A DNA stretch of 64,000 nt, from contig CAUYUJ010017973.1 in the NCBI GenBank assembly GCA_963575745.1, positions 58,501 through 122,500 on the forward strand, read 5' to 3'. This document shows positions 31,899 through 42,165 of the stretch, piece after piece. The notes below the pieces were generated by a model, which saw nothing but the letters and a program-made list of their open reading frames with translations, had not been told where the DNA came from and searched no databases. Numbering within the stretch: position 1 is the first letter of the stretch; the number at the start of each line of letters is the position of its first letter. A program made the position numbers and the translations under genes. This DNA is from Prorocentrum cordatum (taxonomy: Eukaryota; Sar; Dinophyceae; Prorocentrales; Prorocentraceae).

Positions 31899-32945
31899 CT
31901 ACGAGGAAGAGGCAGACCAGGCACGGGCAACCTTGGGGTGCCGCCGAGTGTGCAAGCGGATGCGGCCTGAGGAGATCCTTCGGCGGCAGCCTGGACCCCT
32001 CACGGACGCTGGCTTGGACAAAGAGGAACCCATCCAAGAGGCTCGCACATATGAATCGCTGCTAAAAAAAAGGGGAGGGGCAATAAAAGTTAAACATCGG
32101 AACCAGGACTCTTCGCTAAAAAAAGGATGGAGGCATGGGGCGAGAGCTAGACTCAGTCGTCGAGATTCAGGACATACAGCATAGTGCTCCATAGAGTCGT
32201 TGGCCCCAGGGGCACCACAGTTCCAGCAGCATCCGACAGGCCCATTATGACATCTAGCACTGGTACAGACACCCCTCGCCAGGACACGTGAGACCGCGAG
32301 CCCCAGGTAGAGAGAACTTTCCTTGCATACCTTGCGGACAACCTGAACGGCGGCAGAGACCTGGGCGACTGAGACCCCAGGGGCCCATCGGATCACCCGG
32401 GCGTGAAGGCAACGGATAGGAGAGATCGGAGGAGCACGGACACGAAGGATTCGCGTGAGCTTCTTTTGAAACCCCGAGGCCTGAAGAAAGCCAGCGCGCA
32501 GCTGGATATGCCCATTCCACGTGTCAATAAGAGACCGACAGAACGTGTGCTGCCACCGCGGGTGCCGCATCCGAGCAGGGTGGAATTCGCCCTCCTGGGA
32601 AAGACCAAGAATCTGACCACGGATTCGCGGGAATGCAGCACTGTTGTGGGCAAAACGAACTTGAAGAGCAATACCGATCTGGGCCAGATCAGGGAACTCC
32701 AACGATGAGCCGAGGTCACACATCCTGGTACACATCAGTCTGCTGAAGGCAAACCGAGGACCCACCATGAGCTTCTGTTGCATGTTCCCTTCACACTTCA
32801 GGACAGCCGACGACGGAGGGTAGAACTGCATCGCAAACCTGAGAACCGAGACGGCGAATATCACGTACGTCCTAATGGTCATAGCGAGCCCAATCCGAAG
32901 TCTCCGAATCTCAATGCAACGCTGATGAAACTTCTGCAACGCAGT
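31899..32945 (-). pseudogene. E5 ORF2 C-terminal region with zinc knuckle
   Basis: A 346-codon minus-strand frame follows the RT after a shift. It contains a post-RT alpha-helical region, then CCWNCGAPGANDSMEHYAVC (about 32,230-32,170), a Cx2C...H...C knuckle matching the DS-x-EHY-x-C form of dinoflagellate LINEs. The last 90 residues are Ser/Arg-rich. The domain is thought to bind RNA or target DNA. The frame itself is unbroken. Confidence 0.7.
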
Positions 32946-32960
32946 GCCCTAAGCGTGCTT

Positions 32961-33500
32961 TCAGCCTTCTGGACTAATCAGAATTCCCAGATATTGCGCA
33001 TGCTGGACCAACCCAATAGCATCGGCCCCATTCCCAAGACTAGCGAGTAACCTGCGAATCAGCCGAGACGACCGCGGAGAGAGACTCAGACCACAGTGGA
33101 TCAATGCACACTTCTTCATGTTCAGGGCAAGCCCAATCCCAGGATGCAGACGCTGAAGCAGCGGGAGAAGGACCGGTAGATCAACGTTCACATCCCGAAG
33201 CCCAAACCACAAATCATTTGCATATGCCAAGGTTTGCCGAGGAAGACGACAACAAAGCCAACGAATGCACGGGTCGAGAGCGAGAGCGAAGAGCAGCATG
33301 CTGGACGGGCCCCCTTGGCGAACACCCCGTAGCAGGCGTATCGCTCTATGACGCTTCCCTCCAAAGCAGACGGTCCCCAGGTTATCTGAATACAGCGCCT
33401 CGAAAAAAACCAACCACTCCAGGAGGAACTGCCCTCGGGACCAGCGCCCGAAGAAGCCGGGAAATCGCAGTGCTCGGAAACGCAGCAGCAAAGTCGGTCA
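32961..33500 (-). pseudogene. E5 RT palm, motifs B and C
   Basis: Readable order: WLVFFEALYSDNLGTV, then RLLRGVRQGGPSSMLLFALA (motif B, normally RQGCPLS), then TLAYANDLWFGL (motif C, normally YADD), then LNMKKCALIHCG and QYLGILISPEG. The Asn-Asp codons are AAT GAT at 33,218-33,213 on the minus strand. A stop ends this frame at 32,961. It joins the upstream ORF2 frame by a shift near 33,400-33,450. Confidence 0.75.
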
Positions 33501-35420
33501 ATAACATGCAAGCCAGGTCCCTCCCTGTCATGCACTGCTGAACCCCCCAACACTCCGCCTCAAGAATCTGGTCTGTCATAGACCTCCCTCGAATGCAGGC
33601 CTGAACCTTGTGCGCGCTCTCGCGCGCTTCTTTCCCCAGTTGGGAAGAGAACGCCGCAGACATTATCTTACAGTCAGTGTTGGCCATGGCAAGAGGGCGA
33701 CATGCATCAGGAGACCGAGAGGGGCAAGCAGTAAGATCCGTCGGATTCCCCCCCTTGGCTAAGAAAACAAGAATCATTTCCCGCATGGAAGGAGACATGT
33801 CGCAAGTACGATGGTCAAACAGATGGCAGTAGAGATCGTGCAGGATCGCAATCGGGATAGGGGACTTCCAGCAATAATAAACAATCCCATCTGGCCCTGG
33901 CATCGAGTCGTGACGCCCCCTTACCAATTTCTCAAAGTCCTCAAGGCAGAGCCGCCACTGAGCATCAGGAAGGGGACGGACGGGGGAGATGTGAGCTTCA
34001 AGCTCAAGCCAGAGAGAAGTGTCGCAATCGAACTCACCAAAGACCGTTTCCCAGTGCCGAGCCAGCTCCTCCCCCGCCTCCTCAATGGTGCTGCGCGGGG
34101 TACCGCCAGAGTCCAGGATAGTCCCAAGAGAGATCCGTTTCTGAAGAGGTCTCCAGAGCTCACGACGCCTTTGTAACCTGGAGCGCAGCCGAGCCTTAAT
34201 CTCCAAATCAGTCTCTGTGTCAACTTCCTGCTCTAACTCAGTCAGCCGAAGGTTCTGGAGCGACTGGATGTGATCACAAAGCGCAGGAAGACTCCGACAG
34301 GTGAGAGGGTCGATGACGAAGTAGCGGGACAGGTGAGGGTAGCAAGAACTGGCAGACGAGACCCGCTGTGTATGCTGTGCTCGAAGACCCCTCAACGCAG
34401 CCAATGAAAAGTGAATCTTCTCATCTGCAGTCCGGGCGACTTGATGGGGGAGGAAGTCACGTGTCCGCTTGCACGCCTCAAACATACACCTCTTGACCAC
34501 GGCAACCTGATCATTAATGTGCGAAGTCCGATCCATTTCGCACAGGAGGGCTTCGGGCTCAACATGAAACCGCGGATGTTTCCCAACCCGCGGGGGGATA
34601 GATGGATTCTCAAAAGGCTGGTACTTCCGAAACGTGGCCAGGACAGGAATATGGTCAGAGACGTTCTGCGTAGTCGTGGCTTTGCCAATAACCGAGCACG
34701 CGATGGAGAGATCAGAGAGAACAGCAGTAGGAGAGGCAAGATACAGACGGTCAAGTCGGCTCACATGGCAGAGTTCCCCACTGACAATCTCACGACGGGT
34801 AGGATCTGGCTGGTGGACCTCAGTCCAACGAGGGAAGAACGAGTGGAACATATCATGCCTATATCGATCACCAGGCCTCCACCCCGATCCATCCCCGCAC
34901 TGACGGCCATCCTCCTCAAAGGCAAAATTGAAGTCCCCACCAATCATAACCAGAGCGTTAGGAGTCCCCAGAGCGTTCCGAATAAGCCTCAGAGATCTCC
35001 GAAATGCCCACAGAGGCTCCCCCGATGTAGGCAGGTGTACATTAAGGACCCGGAGAGCGCCCCGTCGACCGTTGCATTTAGAGACCAGGATACGGCCTTC
35101 ATCAATATTGTAATGCCGAATGTCCGTGGAGAGAGCGCAGAGAGCAGGAGAGATCAGCGTAAGAACACCACCAGCAATGTCCGAGGTATGCCCTGAGAAT
35201 CCAATCGACCAACCTTGCAGATCTGCCTGGGGTGCTGCTGCATCACCAGCTGTGCCATGGGTCTCTCGCACACGCAAAATACTGGAACGCCGAGACAATC
35301 CCAGAAGCTGCTTGTCCCGACGAGAGGCCCGCAGGGAGGAGTGGTGAATGGAGGCGAAGAGCCCCCTAGAGTTCCAAGTGAGCAAAGACAGATTCAGGGG
35401 GAAAAGGGGGGCGACGATTC
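33382..35420 (-). pseudogene. E5 ORF2: endonuclease and N-terminal RT
   Basis: The open frame runs from a stop at 35,419-35,421. Its natural beginning is LNLSLLTWNSRGLF (about 35,394-35,356), the Asn strand of apurinic endonucleases. ATG is absent there, so the start is unclear. Endonuclease motifs: RETHG (Glu), IGGDFNFAFEEDG (Asp, Asn), VSRLDRLYLA and NVSDHIPVLA (Asp, His). A helical linker follows, then RT: RHDSMPGPDGI, MREMILVFLAKGG, CRPLAMANTDCKIM, HKVQACIRGRSMTDQI and LLTDFAAAFPS (motif A). The frame ends at 33,382 after a likely shift. Apart from that, 667 codons are open, unusually intact for this window. Confidence 0.85.
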
Positions 35421-35672
35421 AGCGGGCAGACCCCCACTGGGCGAAGAAGAGCTCGAGTCGGAGTCGGAACTGCTCGAGCTACTAGCAACAGAACTGGAGG
35501 AACTATTAAACTCGATCCTGCCTTCTCGGGCGCGAAGGGCACCCGCCAAAAAGTTCCTGGAGGTCCCTGGGGGGAACAGAAAAATTTGGTCCCCAGGGCG
35601 GCCTAACCTGTCAGATTCAACTTCAAAAGGGACGCGTGGGCTCAGCGGCAAACGCAGCCTCGAATTTCGCAC
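35394..35672 (-). other. Ser-rich open stretch between E5 ORF1 and ORF2
   Basis: A 92-codon frame overlaps the end of ORF1 and reaches the start of ORF2 in a different phase. Its second half is Ser/Glu-microsatellite-like (SSSSSVASSSSSSDSDSSSS). It may be an inter-ORF linker read in the wrong phase rather than a separate protein. Confidence 0.35.
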
Positions 35673-36522
35673 GGATCTCAGGAGTGTTCAGTCCAAGAGC
35701 GTTAAGACCTGCTTCATCTGGGCGAAGGTGGATCACCTCCGAGTTCTGAGGGCAACAGGTGAGGCGGAAGAGAGGAACTGGATCTTCACGCGAGCGAAGG
35801 CCGCAAACATCCCCGCCGATTCCATTAGAGTTGGCCTGAAACCCAACCTTGGAAAGCTCTTCCTGGACCGCACCCCGTACCTTCCCCATCTTGAAGAAGA
35901 GAAGCCGATGCTGAGGAGACAGGTTACGACGAACGCGAAGGGGCCGAACATCCTGCTGATTCCGTGGGTTAACCATGCTGTAACTCTCACTCAGCTTCCT
36001 GAAATTCATCTGGAAGTCCGAGGCCATGGCCGGGGTAGGGAAGTCCAGGGTAACTTTCTTCTGGAGATCATAAGCACGAATTCGAATGAGACTGGCTGCC
36101 TGCACGCTCGTACACTTAGAGATGATGTCCTTCGCAACCCTCTCGAGAGTAGTGGCCATCAATCGATCCTGGAACCCAAGGATGAGCAGACGGTGGGCAT
36201 CCTCAAGCGACGATCCTCCTCCTGCGCTCCCTCCTGTGGTGGACCCGTCCCCAACCGAGCTGTCAACTGCACGGCGCTTACCTCCTTGACTGTTAACAAG
36301 AGGGGGCAAACGGGCGTTCACCTGAGCCATCTGTTCCATGGCATTGAGACGATTCTCTGACTTCTCGAGGCGGTCTGTGATCTCTTTCAACATCTGACCT
36401 TGTACTCCAACAGTGGCAGCAAGACCCGCGACCTTATCATCGATCGATTTCTCGATCTTGGCGAACTGGGTGTCAAACGTAGCTTGAAACATAGCTTGGA
36501 TCGCGGCCATATCGACCGCCAT
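35623..36522 (-). CDS. E5 ORF1, LINE RNA-binding protein
   Basis: The 299-codon frame runs from ATG at 36,522 to a stop at 35,623. I chose this ATG because it lies 142 bases after the spliced-leader relic and is followed at once by conserved-looking sequence (MAVDMAAIQAMFQATFDTQF). Residues about 10-75 are heptad-like (IEKSIDDKVAGLAATVG, LKEITDRLEKSENRLNAMEQ), typical of the ORF1p coiled coil. A Gly/Ser linker follows, then an RRM-like domain beginning HRLLILGFQDRL and a C-terminal domain with MGKVRGAVQEELSKVGF. ORF1p binds element RNA. The frame is intact. Confidence 0.8.
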   Translation of the reverse strand: MAVDMAAIQAMFQATFDTQFAKIEKSIDDKVAGLAATVGVQGQMLKEITDRLEKSENRLNAMEQMAQVNARLPPLVNSQGGKRRAVDSSVGDGSTTGGSAGGGSSLEDAHRLLILGFQDRLMATTLERVAKDIISKCTSVQAASLIRIRAYDLQKKVTLDFPTPAMASDFQMNFRKLSESYSMVNPRNQQDVRPLRVRRNLSPQHRLLFFKMGKVRGAVQEELSKVGFQANSNGIGGDVCGLRSREDPVPLFRLTCCPQNSEVIHLRPDEAGLNALGLNTPEIRAKFEAAFAAEPTRPF

Positions 36523-36664
36523 GGCGGTCGGGTCTGGGGAGGGGCAGAGAGGGTATGCACTCAGTGGGATGGTGGTGCAGGGAGCCGCTGGCAGCCTATC
36601 TGCCGAGACCCTCGAGCTGCTCCTCGGCTGCTCCCAAGCTGGAGCCACGGAGCAATGGTTCCAA

Positions 36665-36701
36665 CTTGAGCCAAAATGGCTTGAGCCAAAATGGCTACGG
36701 A
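36665..36701 (-). promoter_or_regulatory. Tandem spliced-leader relics (22 + 15 bases), 5' end of E5
   Basis: On the minus strand the full 22-base DinoSL (36,701-36,680) is followed without gap by CCATTTTGGCTCAAG (36,679-36,665), the leader lacking its first seven bases. This is the known signature of two rounds of trans-splicing with retroposition between them: the AG of GTAG in the older leader serves as acceptor for the new one. Both copies match DinoSL perfectly, so the event is young or the site is conserved. Confidence 0.95.
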
Positions 36702-36779
36702 TGATGATGATGATGATGATGATGATGGTGAAGAAGGTGATGATGAGGGTGATCACGATGACGATGACGATGATGATGC

Positions 36780-36812
<33 letters not shown>

Positions 36813-36860
36813 GGATGATGATGATGAGCAGGAGGAGGAGGAGGAGGAGGAGGAGAAAGG
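36702..36860 (+). repeat. GAT then GAG trinucleotide microsatellite
   Basis: GATGATG units with short GAC and GTG interruptions end in GAG units. The tract begins at the base next to the leader relic. Confidence 0.95.
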
Positions 36861-37309
36861 TTATACTTTCCTCCGAAAAAATCACAAGCGGAAACTGCCA
36901 GCATGGGGTTGCGGCAGGGAACTGGATGATCCGCAAGCGCGGCCTGCATGCCGATCTGTCTTCGCTGATCCTGGATGCTGGCTGCTAGCCGTGAGGCGGC
37001 TCGGAACATGTACATCGGACTTGACACGAAAACCGCCGACACATGTCAAGGACACCTCGGCGTGATTCGGTGCAGCTTGCTGGGCCAGCCGGTCTCAAAA
37101 GGGAGCAGCGCCAGGCCTGGAGGCAGGGAGAGGGTGAGCGGCGAAGCCGGGGAGACTGACGAAGAAGGGGAACCCCAGGAGGGGGGGAACTCGGACGGCG
37201 AGGAAGTGGAGAGGGTGACGAGCACCTCGCATGTCAGGGAGCCATGAGCTGGGCTTCAAGAAAGGAAGCCAGCGTGTGCTGCAGTCGTGTCTGCGGGTGT
37301 CTGGGGGAA
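36861..37309. other. Unassigned sequence
   Basis: No motif recognised on the plus strand. The minus-strand continuation of E6 covers its right part (beyond about 37,240), where the protein similarity fades. Confidence 0.4.
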
Positions 37310-37700
37310 GGCCATCACCCACCAGCTCAATCACTGCATTGCAGATGCAATCGGCGTCGGCATTGAGCTCGCGATACACACATGTCAGACTTCCACAGCG
37401 TCCACGCCAACCATGGGCCGCAGAGTCTCGGGCAGCTCCAGCCCCCGCTCGTAGGCAGCTTGCAGATCTGCGGTCAAGCGCCGCCACTGACAAGATAGCT
37501 GCCGTGCCACAAGAGGGGAGTCCACTTGGAACAACACCCGCCGAGAGGGGTGCTGAAGCGCGTGGTAGACTTCAAGGTGGATGCTGGAATACTCCGCCGA
37601 ACTGCTGGTAGCGTCATCCAGGACGCGCCGCACAAAACAACGACACTTCGTGCGCCCACCTGTTCACGCACGCAACCGCGGGATGAAGCGCGACTGCGTG
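37310..37700 (-). pseudogene. E6: orphan RNase H fragment
   Basis: Minus-strand frames read RVLDDATSSSAEYSSIHLEV (motif with catalytic Glu), RRVLFQVDSPLVARQLSC (Asp in VDS), LQAAYERGLELPETL and, after a shift, CVYRELNADADCICNAVIEL (final Asp in NADAD). This is the second half of an RNase H1-type domain of the kind that ends some LINE ORF2 proteins. The first catalytic Asp is not visible and no RT is attached. Further upstream on the same strand (about 38,120-37,890) RCKVCGRPVRCHPSAVFR looks like a zinc motif but cannot be tied to it with confidence. Confidence 0.6.
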
Positions 37701-38785
37701 CACCACTCGTTCCTCCGGCTTCGGAGGCGTAAGCGACCCAGCCTTCAACAACGGTTGGCGGCTGGCGGGCGCAGATGGCAGAGGAAGAAGATGAGATTGA
37801 AGAGGAAGATGAGATCAGCAGCTTGGTGGCGTCCGCGCGGCTCTCGAGCGGCCGCCCGCATCTTGACATTGGAGACAGGAGGAGGTCAACAGGTCAGACC
37901 CGCCCAAAGACAGAGTGAACAAACAAGGCCCCTCGGTGCGAGCACTGTCCGGAAAACAGCGGATGGGTGACAGCGCACTGGACGACCGCAAACTTTGCAT
38001 CGGTAGGAGGCGCCCTCCTCTCCGCACCCCGCCTTTCCCCAAAAGGAAGGTATGGCGACTCCAATCCCCGACTGTGTGGGACTTTCGACTTGGGAAAAAG
38101 AAAGGTCCAACTCGGGGATCCACAATGGGGGGCATCACGTGATGGACGTTCGAGTGGTATGCTCGAGGTTGGCCAGCGTGCAGCCGTCAAAGGTGGTCGT
38201 ACTGTGGATGAGCATACACAGGCTGCCCCGGCGTCTTACGAACGTGCCCTCTTCGGTAGGAGTACGTCCGAGCAGCCCACCCTTGGGGCGTATCGCCGAG
38301 GTTCTGTCCCAAGCGGCATGTTCTTTTGGGGGGAACCTTGGCGACTGGGGGCGGGAAGCCGCCTGAGACCCCTCCCTCTCCGCCCAAAGCCGCAGGGCGC
38401 TCCGGCGCTGGCTGGGCCCGATGTCCCCGAGGCCGCGAGGCCTGTTCTCCCACACCCCTTGAGGAGAACAATTATCGCGTTGGGAGGAAGGGGTTGGAAG
38501 GATGAAGGGTATGAGCAATAGCGTTCGGATGCAATCCGCGATGCCGTCGACCGCCCACGGGTAATGAGATACTCATGTCTCGCAACCCCATACTCCCAAC
38601 CCGAAATCTGTTTTTCTGACTCCTCCTCCTTTTCCTTCCGCCCTCGGGGACGCTCCGGTTTCTGCACTGGCGCTCCCCCTCAGCCCAGGCAGCGCGGACT
38701 AGGGCATCAACAGTCGCCTAGCGGCCATGTTGCGTCTTCCTTATAGACGTTGCACAGACCTAGTGCTCCATCATGGAGCGTTAGG
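37701..38785. other. Unassigned sequence with possible minus-strand zinc motif
   Basis: Overlapping GC-rich frames lie on both strands. The only protein-like signal is a Cx2C motif on the minus strand near 38,010 (YRCKVCGRPVRC). It may belong with E6. Confidence 0.35.
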
Positions 38786-38789
38786 TGGC

Positions 38790-38882
38790 CTCCTCCTCCT
38801 CCTCCTCCTCCTCCTCCTCCTCCTCCTCTCCTCCTCCTCCTCCTCCTCCTCCTCCTCCTCCTCCTCCTCCTCCTCCTCCTCC
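38790..38882 (+). repeat. CTC microsatellite
   Basis: About 30 CTC/CCT units with one interruption at about 38,827. Confidence 0.98.
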
Positions 38883-38894
38883 CCAGACATGCGA

Positions 38895-39045
38895 TGTCTT
38901 GATTCTTGATCAATGCGGGGTTCCTCGAAATTCCGACCCGTTCCCAGATTCCCGTTGTTCATCCCGAGCCGTTTTCTAACGCTCCCAGGCCCGGCGAGGG
39001 TCACCAGGTGCCGAAAACGGCCAAAAGCCTCAAATGTCTGGGTCC
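38895..39045 (+). repeat. Dispersed repeat R2, copy at 38.9 kb
   Basis: Words in order: TTGATCAATGCGGGGTTCC, CGACCCGTTCCCAGATTCCC, TTCATCCCGAGCCGTT, CCCAGGCCCGGCGAGGGTCA and AAACGGCCAAAAGCC. The same order recurs at 53.1 and 53.37 kb, and inverted at 50.2 and 51.3 kb. It sits between two CTC tracts. Confidence 0.7.
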
Positions 39046-39245
39046 TCCTTGTCCTTCTCCTTCTCCCGCTCCTCCTTTTCCTCCTCCTCCTTCTCCTTCT
39101 CCTTCTTCTTCTCTCCTCCTCCCTTCTCGTCCTTCCACCTCCCTCCTCCCGCACTCACTCCCTCCCTCCCTCCCTCCCTCCTCCCCCTTCCCCTCCTCCT
39201 CCTCCTCCTCCTCCTCCTCCTCCTCCTGCTCCTCCTGTCGCGTGG
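39046..39245 (+). repeat. Pyrimidine tract (CTC/CTT/CCT)
   Basis: About 200 bp of nearly pure pyrimidine on the plus strand. Confidence 0.95.
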
Positions 39246-39376
39246 CCGAGGCGCATGGTCACTCCCCCCTAGCGCCCGAGCGCTAAGGCCACAACAGGCA
39301 CCAGCTCATTGGCCTCGTCCCGACGGAAAGGTCGACCCAAGATCGGGCATTTCTTTCGAATCGCGTTGTAGAAGAA

Positions 39377-40392
39377 CTAAGCTACTATCGGAATGTCGGC
39401 AGATTTCCGAGACGGCTCCAGCACCTCAAGGCAGTTCAGAGGGTCCCAAGGGCGGACAGGGAGGCGAAGAACCTTGGAGACGAGGGCGTTAAAAGGAATA
39501 CAGCACCAGTGATGGTGGATGTGATCCTCCCCACCAGAGGAACGAGAACAGCCTAGTTCACAGCATGCATCGTCGGCGACCGACTTTTGGAATCGGCACT
39601 GGGTACGCCAATTCTTTGACACCGTGCGAAACCAAGCTGAGGCCAACGACGGCCTCAGCCTAGAGGCAACACGCTGCACCTCGTCTAAAGGTATCTGGGC
39701 GAGCCTGGGACCACACCCAGAGAACCAATCCGAAAGACGAGAGGCCAAGAGCCTACGGTGTGGGTCGGGTTGCAACGTTACAGAGAACGCTCTACTTAGA
39801 TATCGCTGTATTATAGAGTTTATGTGTATGGTTATGCACAGCTCTCAGGCCCTTACAATCACTCAGGTGCTGTAGGAGACGGAAGTGAGGGGGGATGTTC
39901 GGGATGGCCACGCCTTGCATCTCTCATGTGTTGGCATATGGTTGGGGTGGCCCACTACTCTGGGGATAACAGATCATCGGCAGCACAGCCTAGTCCACGA
40001 TGATGTTCTGCCGCCGCTCGGAGCCAACGGTAGCTGGGTTCCCACTCCAAGATCTCCCGCGCAGCTCGCGTTCGCGCTGCCGAAGGCATCGCCGCCGAGG
40101 ATGGTATCTTTGGACCTCCCCATCTCGACCATGTAAAGAAGGAGGCTCTGGCGAACCCATAAAACGGGAGATGGAAGACATGCGACGTGAGGACCGCTTC
40201 GTCGTGCTCAATATGGGGAGAGAGAGGTAGACATTGAGCTACATATGTCATGACATTTCCCGCTCCCGATGTATACAGCAGAGATGAGATCGAGGTCGGG
40301 GAGTGAGTGAACGCCAGGGTGCTGCCTCGCGTTTGCCATTTCAAACTCGGGCCTTTCCACGAGGCCTTCTCCGCATCGGGACTTATCCGCAT
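39377..40392 (-). pseudogene. E7 post-RT region and C-terminal Cys/His motif
   Basis: YTSGAGNVMTYVAQCLPLSP (about 40,275-40,215) parallels the 'LSYVAQ...PP' phrase of E3. After a shift, ADDACCELGCSRSSGGEDHI followed by HHHWCC (about 39,575-39,510) forms the terminal Cys/His cluster, followed by LVSKVLRLPV. In both E3 and E7 the two phrases are several hundred bases apart, which supports a common family. Confidence 0.6.
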
Positions 40393-40529
40393 TCACGCAT
40401 GCTTGATCGCATCTGCAGCAGAGAACTGTCCGCAACCTGGATCCGATACCTCTAATCGCTCTCGATATCGTCGGATCAGTTCTGGCGTGATGGGTCCTGC
40501 TAGCGGCAACAGCTGGTGCTTCGAGAGTT

Positions 40530-41000
40530 TCAGGCACAAGTTGGCGAGCCTCCGCGCGTTGTCGAAGATGCTTTGACCTTCGGTGAGACATCTAGCGGGA
40601 TCATCACGGAGCGCAAATCATTAGCGCACGCTCTACCTCGTCCTCGATACTTTCGTTCTACTGTGCTCAAGAAGTCTCGGGGGGGGGGGGGGGGGGGCGG
40701 CTCGAGGGCCGCAGCGAAGTAGTTTCCGCTTCCTGGGCGCCCCTGGATGATGCCGACCAGGACCTGGAAGAGGTATCTGAGTTCGCCTCCGAATTTAGCG
40801 AAGCAGTGGGCATCGCAGTAGATGCCATGTGCGAGCCAAAGCAGAGGCCCAGGAATCATCGTAGCTTCTAGGGCGAGAAAGAGCCAGGCCCGGGCCAGCG
40901 ATGGGACAGCTTGGGCAGAGTCGCGCGCCAAGAGGGCGGGCATGCGAGACGAGGCACAAGGCTGCATGGACATGATTCGGGACTCCGTGTCCGTCTCTGC
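40530..41000 (-). pseudogene. E7 reverse transcriptase palm
   Basis: Readable motifs: DSAQAVPSLARAWLFLALEA (motif A, expected DFAQAFPS), LAHGIYCDAHCF, QVLVGIIQGRPGSGNYFAAA (motif B, Cys of QGCP replaced by Arg) and GRGRACANDLRSVMIPLDV (motif C). The Asn-Asp codons are AAT GAT at 40,622-40,617 on the minus strand. A G run at 40,680-40,697 (plus strand) encodes the odd poly-Pro stretch between motifs B and C and is a probable insertion or assembly-error site. Confidence 0.7.
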
Positions 41001-41426
41001 AATGTTCGTGCCGAACTGCCTGCCTGATGTAAAACCGCGGTGGCTGAAATGGCCATCCTTGACCCAGCGGGCACTTTATGCGAGGGCGCAGACGGCGGTG
41101 ATGAGTTTCACGTCGCAGTTTTTGACCCCAGGGGCCGAAGTTCAGAACCCCCCCGAGTGGCGCCCACGGCGTCGTTCCCCCCCCCCCCCCTTTCGGCATG
41201 CAAGCGCCTCGCGTGTAGGTGAAGTCCATCGGCGTAGACTTCCATTTCAAAATCCAAATCACCACCTCCTCTGAAATGTCTGCCGCCATCGGTGCATGCT
41301 CCCGCGCGGCGTGGGGCAACGTGCTGGGGCCTGGTTCGTAATCGCGAAATCGAAAGATCTGCTTCTTGATCGCGCGACGATTTGGAGGCGGGAGGTCAAA
41401 GATATTCAGTTCGTCAGCGAACTTGG

Positions 41427-42165
41427 CTATGTAGGCCTTCGCCGGGGCCGCGAATATTGTTCGGGGTCAAAAACTGGGCCCCAGTAGGCCGACATGGAGG
41501 CGGATATCTCGTCGGCATCAGTGAGCGCACCCGTCGCGCGTCGGATACCTCGAAGCACTGGGTGGCGACCGAATTGTGCCCGCAGTTCGCCTCGCTGCTG
41601 TAGTCGCTGCTGCTGCTGCTGCTGCTTCAACTTCTTCCTGCTCCTCTGCTGGTTCGTTTCCTGGATGCTCGCCTCCAGCTGTTGCTGCTGCTCCTCGAGA
41701 TCCACCCGAATCAGTCCATCGATCGCAGTCGTGTACTCTGCTGGGCGAAGGTGCCAAGCGTGCCCCATCCAGCAGCTTGTTACCAAGGTGCTCTCGAGCG
41801 AAGGCTTGCGCGCGCAGGGGGATGGCGGCGAGGTGCGCGTCCTGCCGCCGAACTCCACGACCCGCCGAACGCAGGGTCGTGATCTGGGCATGCTTGGAAC
41901 CGGCCTCGTCCTGTACATGTTGTCGAGTAATTCGAGCGGCATCTCGCATTAGGTTGTAGCATATCAGTTTCAGCGGTGGGGTCGTATCCGTCCAACAGGT
42001 CGCTTCGAGGTACTTGCGCATCATTTTTCCTCTCTCCTTCTTTTCCGAAGAACGGCGATATGGATGTATAACGAGGGGTCGATCCGTCATCGATCGGCGG
42101 AGGTTTGGCGGGGCTGAGCGTGACGAGAATCGGAGCGTGGTCAGACAAGTTCTTGTGACCACTTA
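41427..42165 (-). pseudogene. E7 linker between endonuclease and RT
   Basis: Minus-strand frames include LICYNLMRDAARITRQHVQD, then a Gln-rich stretch (QQQQQLEASIQETNQQRSRK) caused by CAG/CTG repeats near 41,605-41,690, then SAYWGPVFDPEQYS, which resembles the 'W..VF' phrase just before RT in these LINEs (compare ELARHWETVFGEF in E5). Confidence 0.5.

Larger units (their letters stand above)
31899..36701 (-). mobile_element. E5: LINE with double spliced-leader relic
   Basis: The best-preserved LINE of the window. From its 5' end on the minus strand: perfect DinoSL plus truncated DinoSL (36,701-36,665), a 142-base untranslated leader, ORF1 (36,522-35,623), endonuclease and RT (35,420-32,961), and a C-terminal region with zinc knuckle (to 31,899). 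The gene order is that of L1-like apurinic-endonuclease LINEs. Frameshifts break ORF2 near 33,400 and 32,950, and the RT catalytic box reads AND. A GAT microsatellite directly abuts the leader. Confidence 0.85.
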
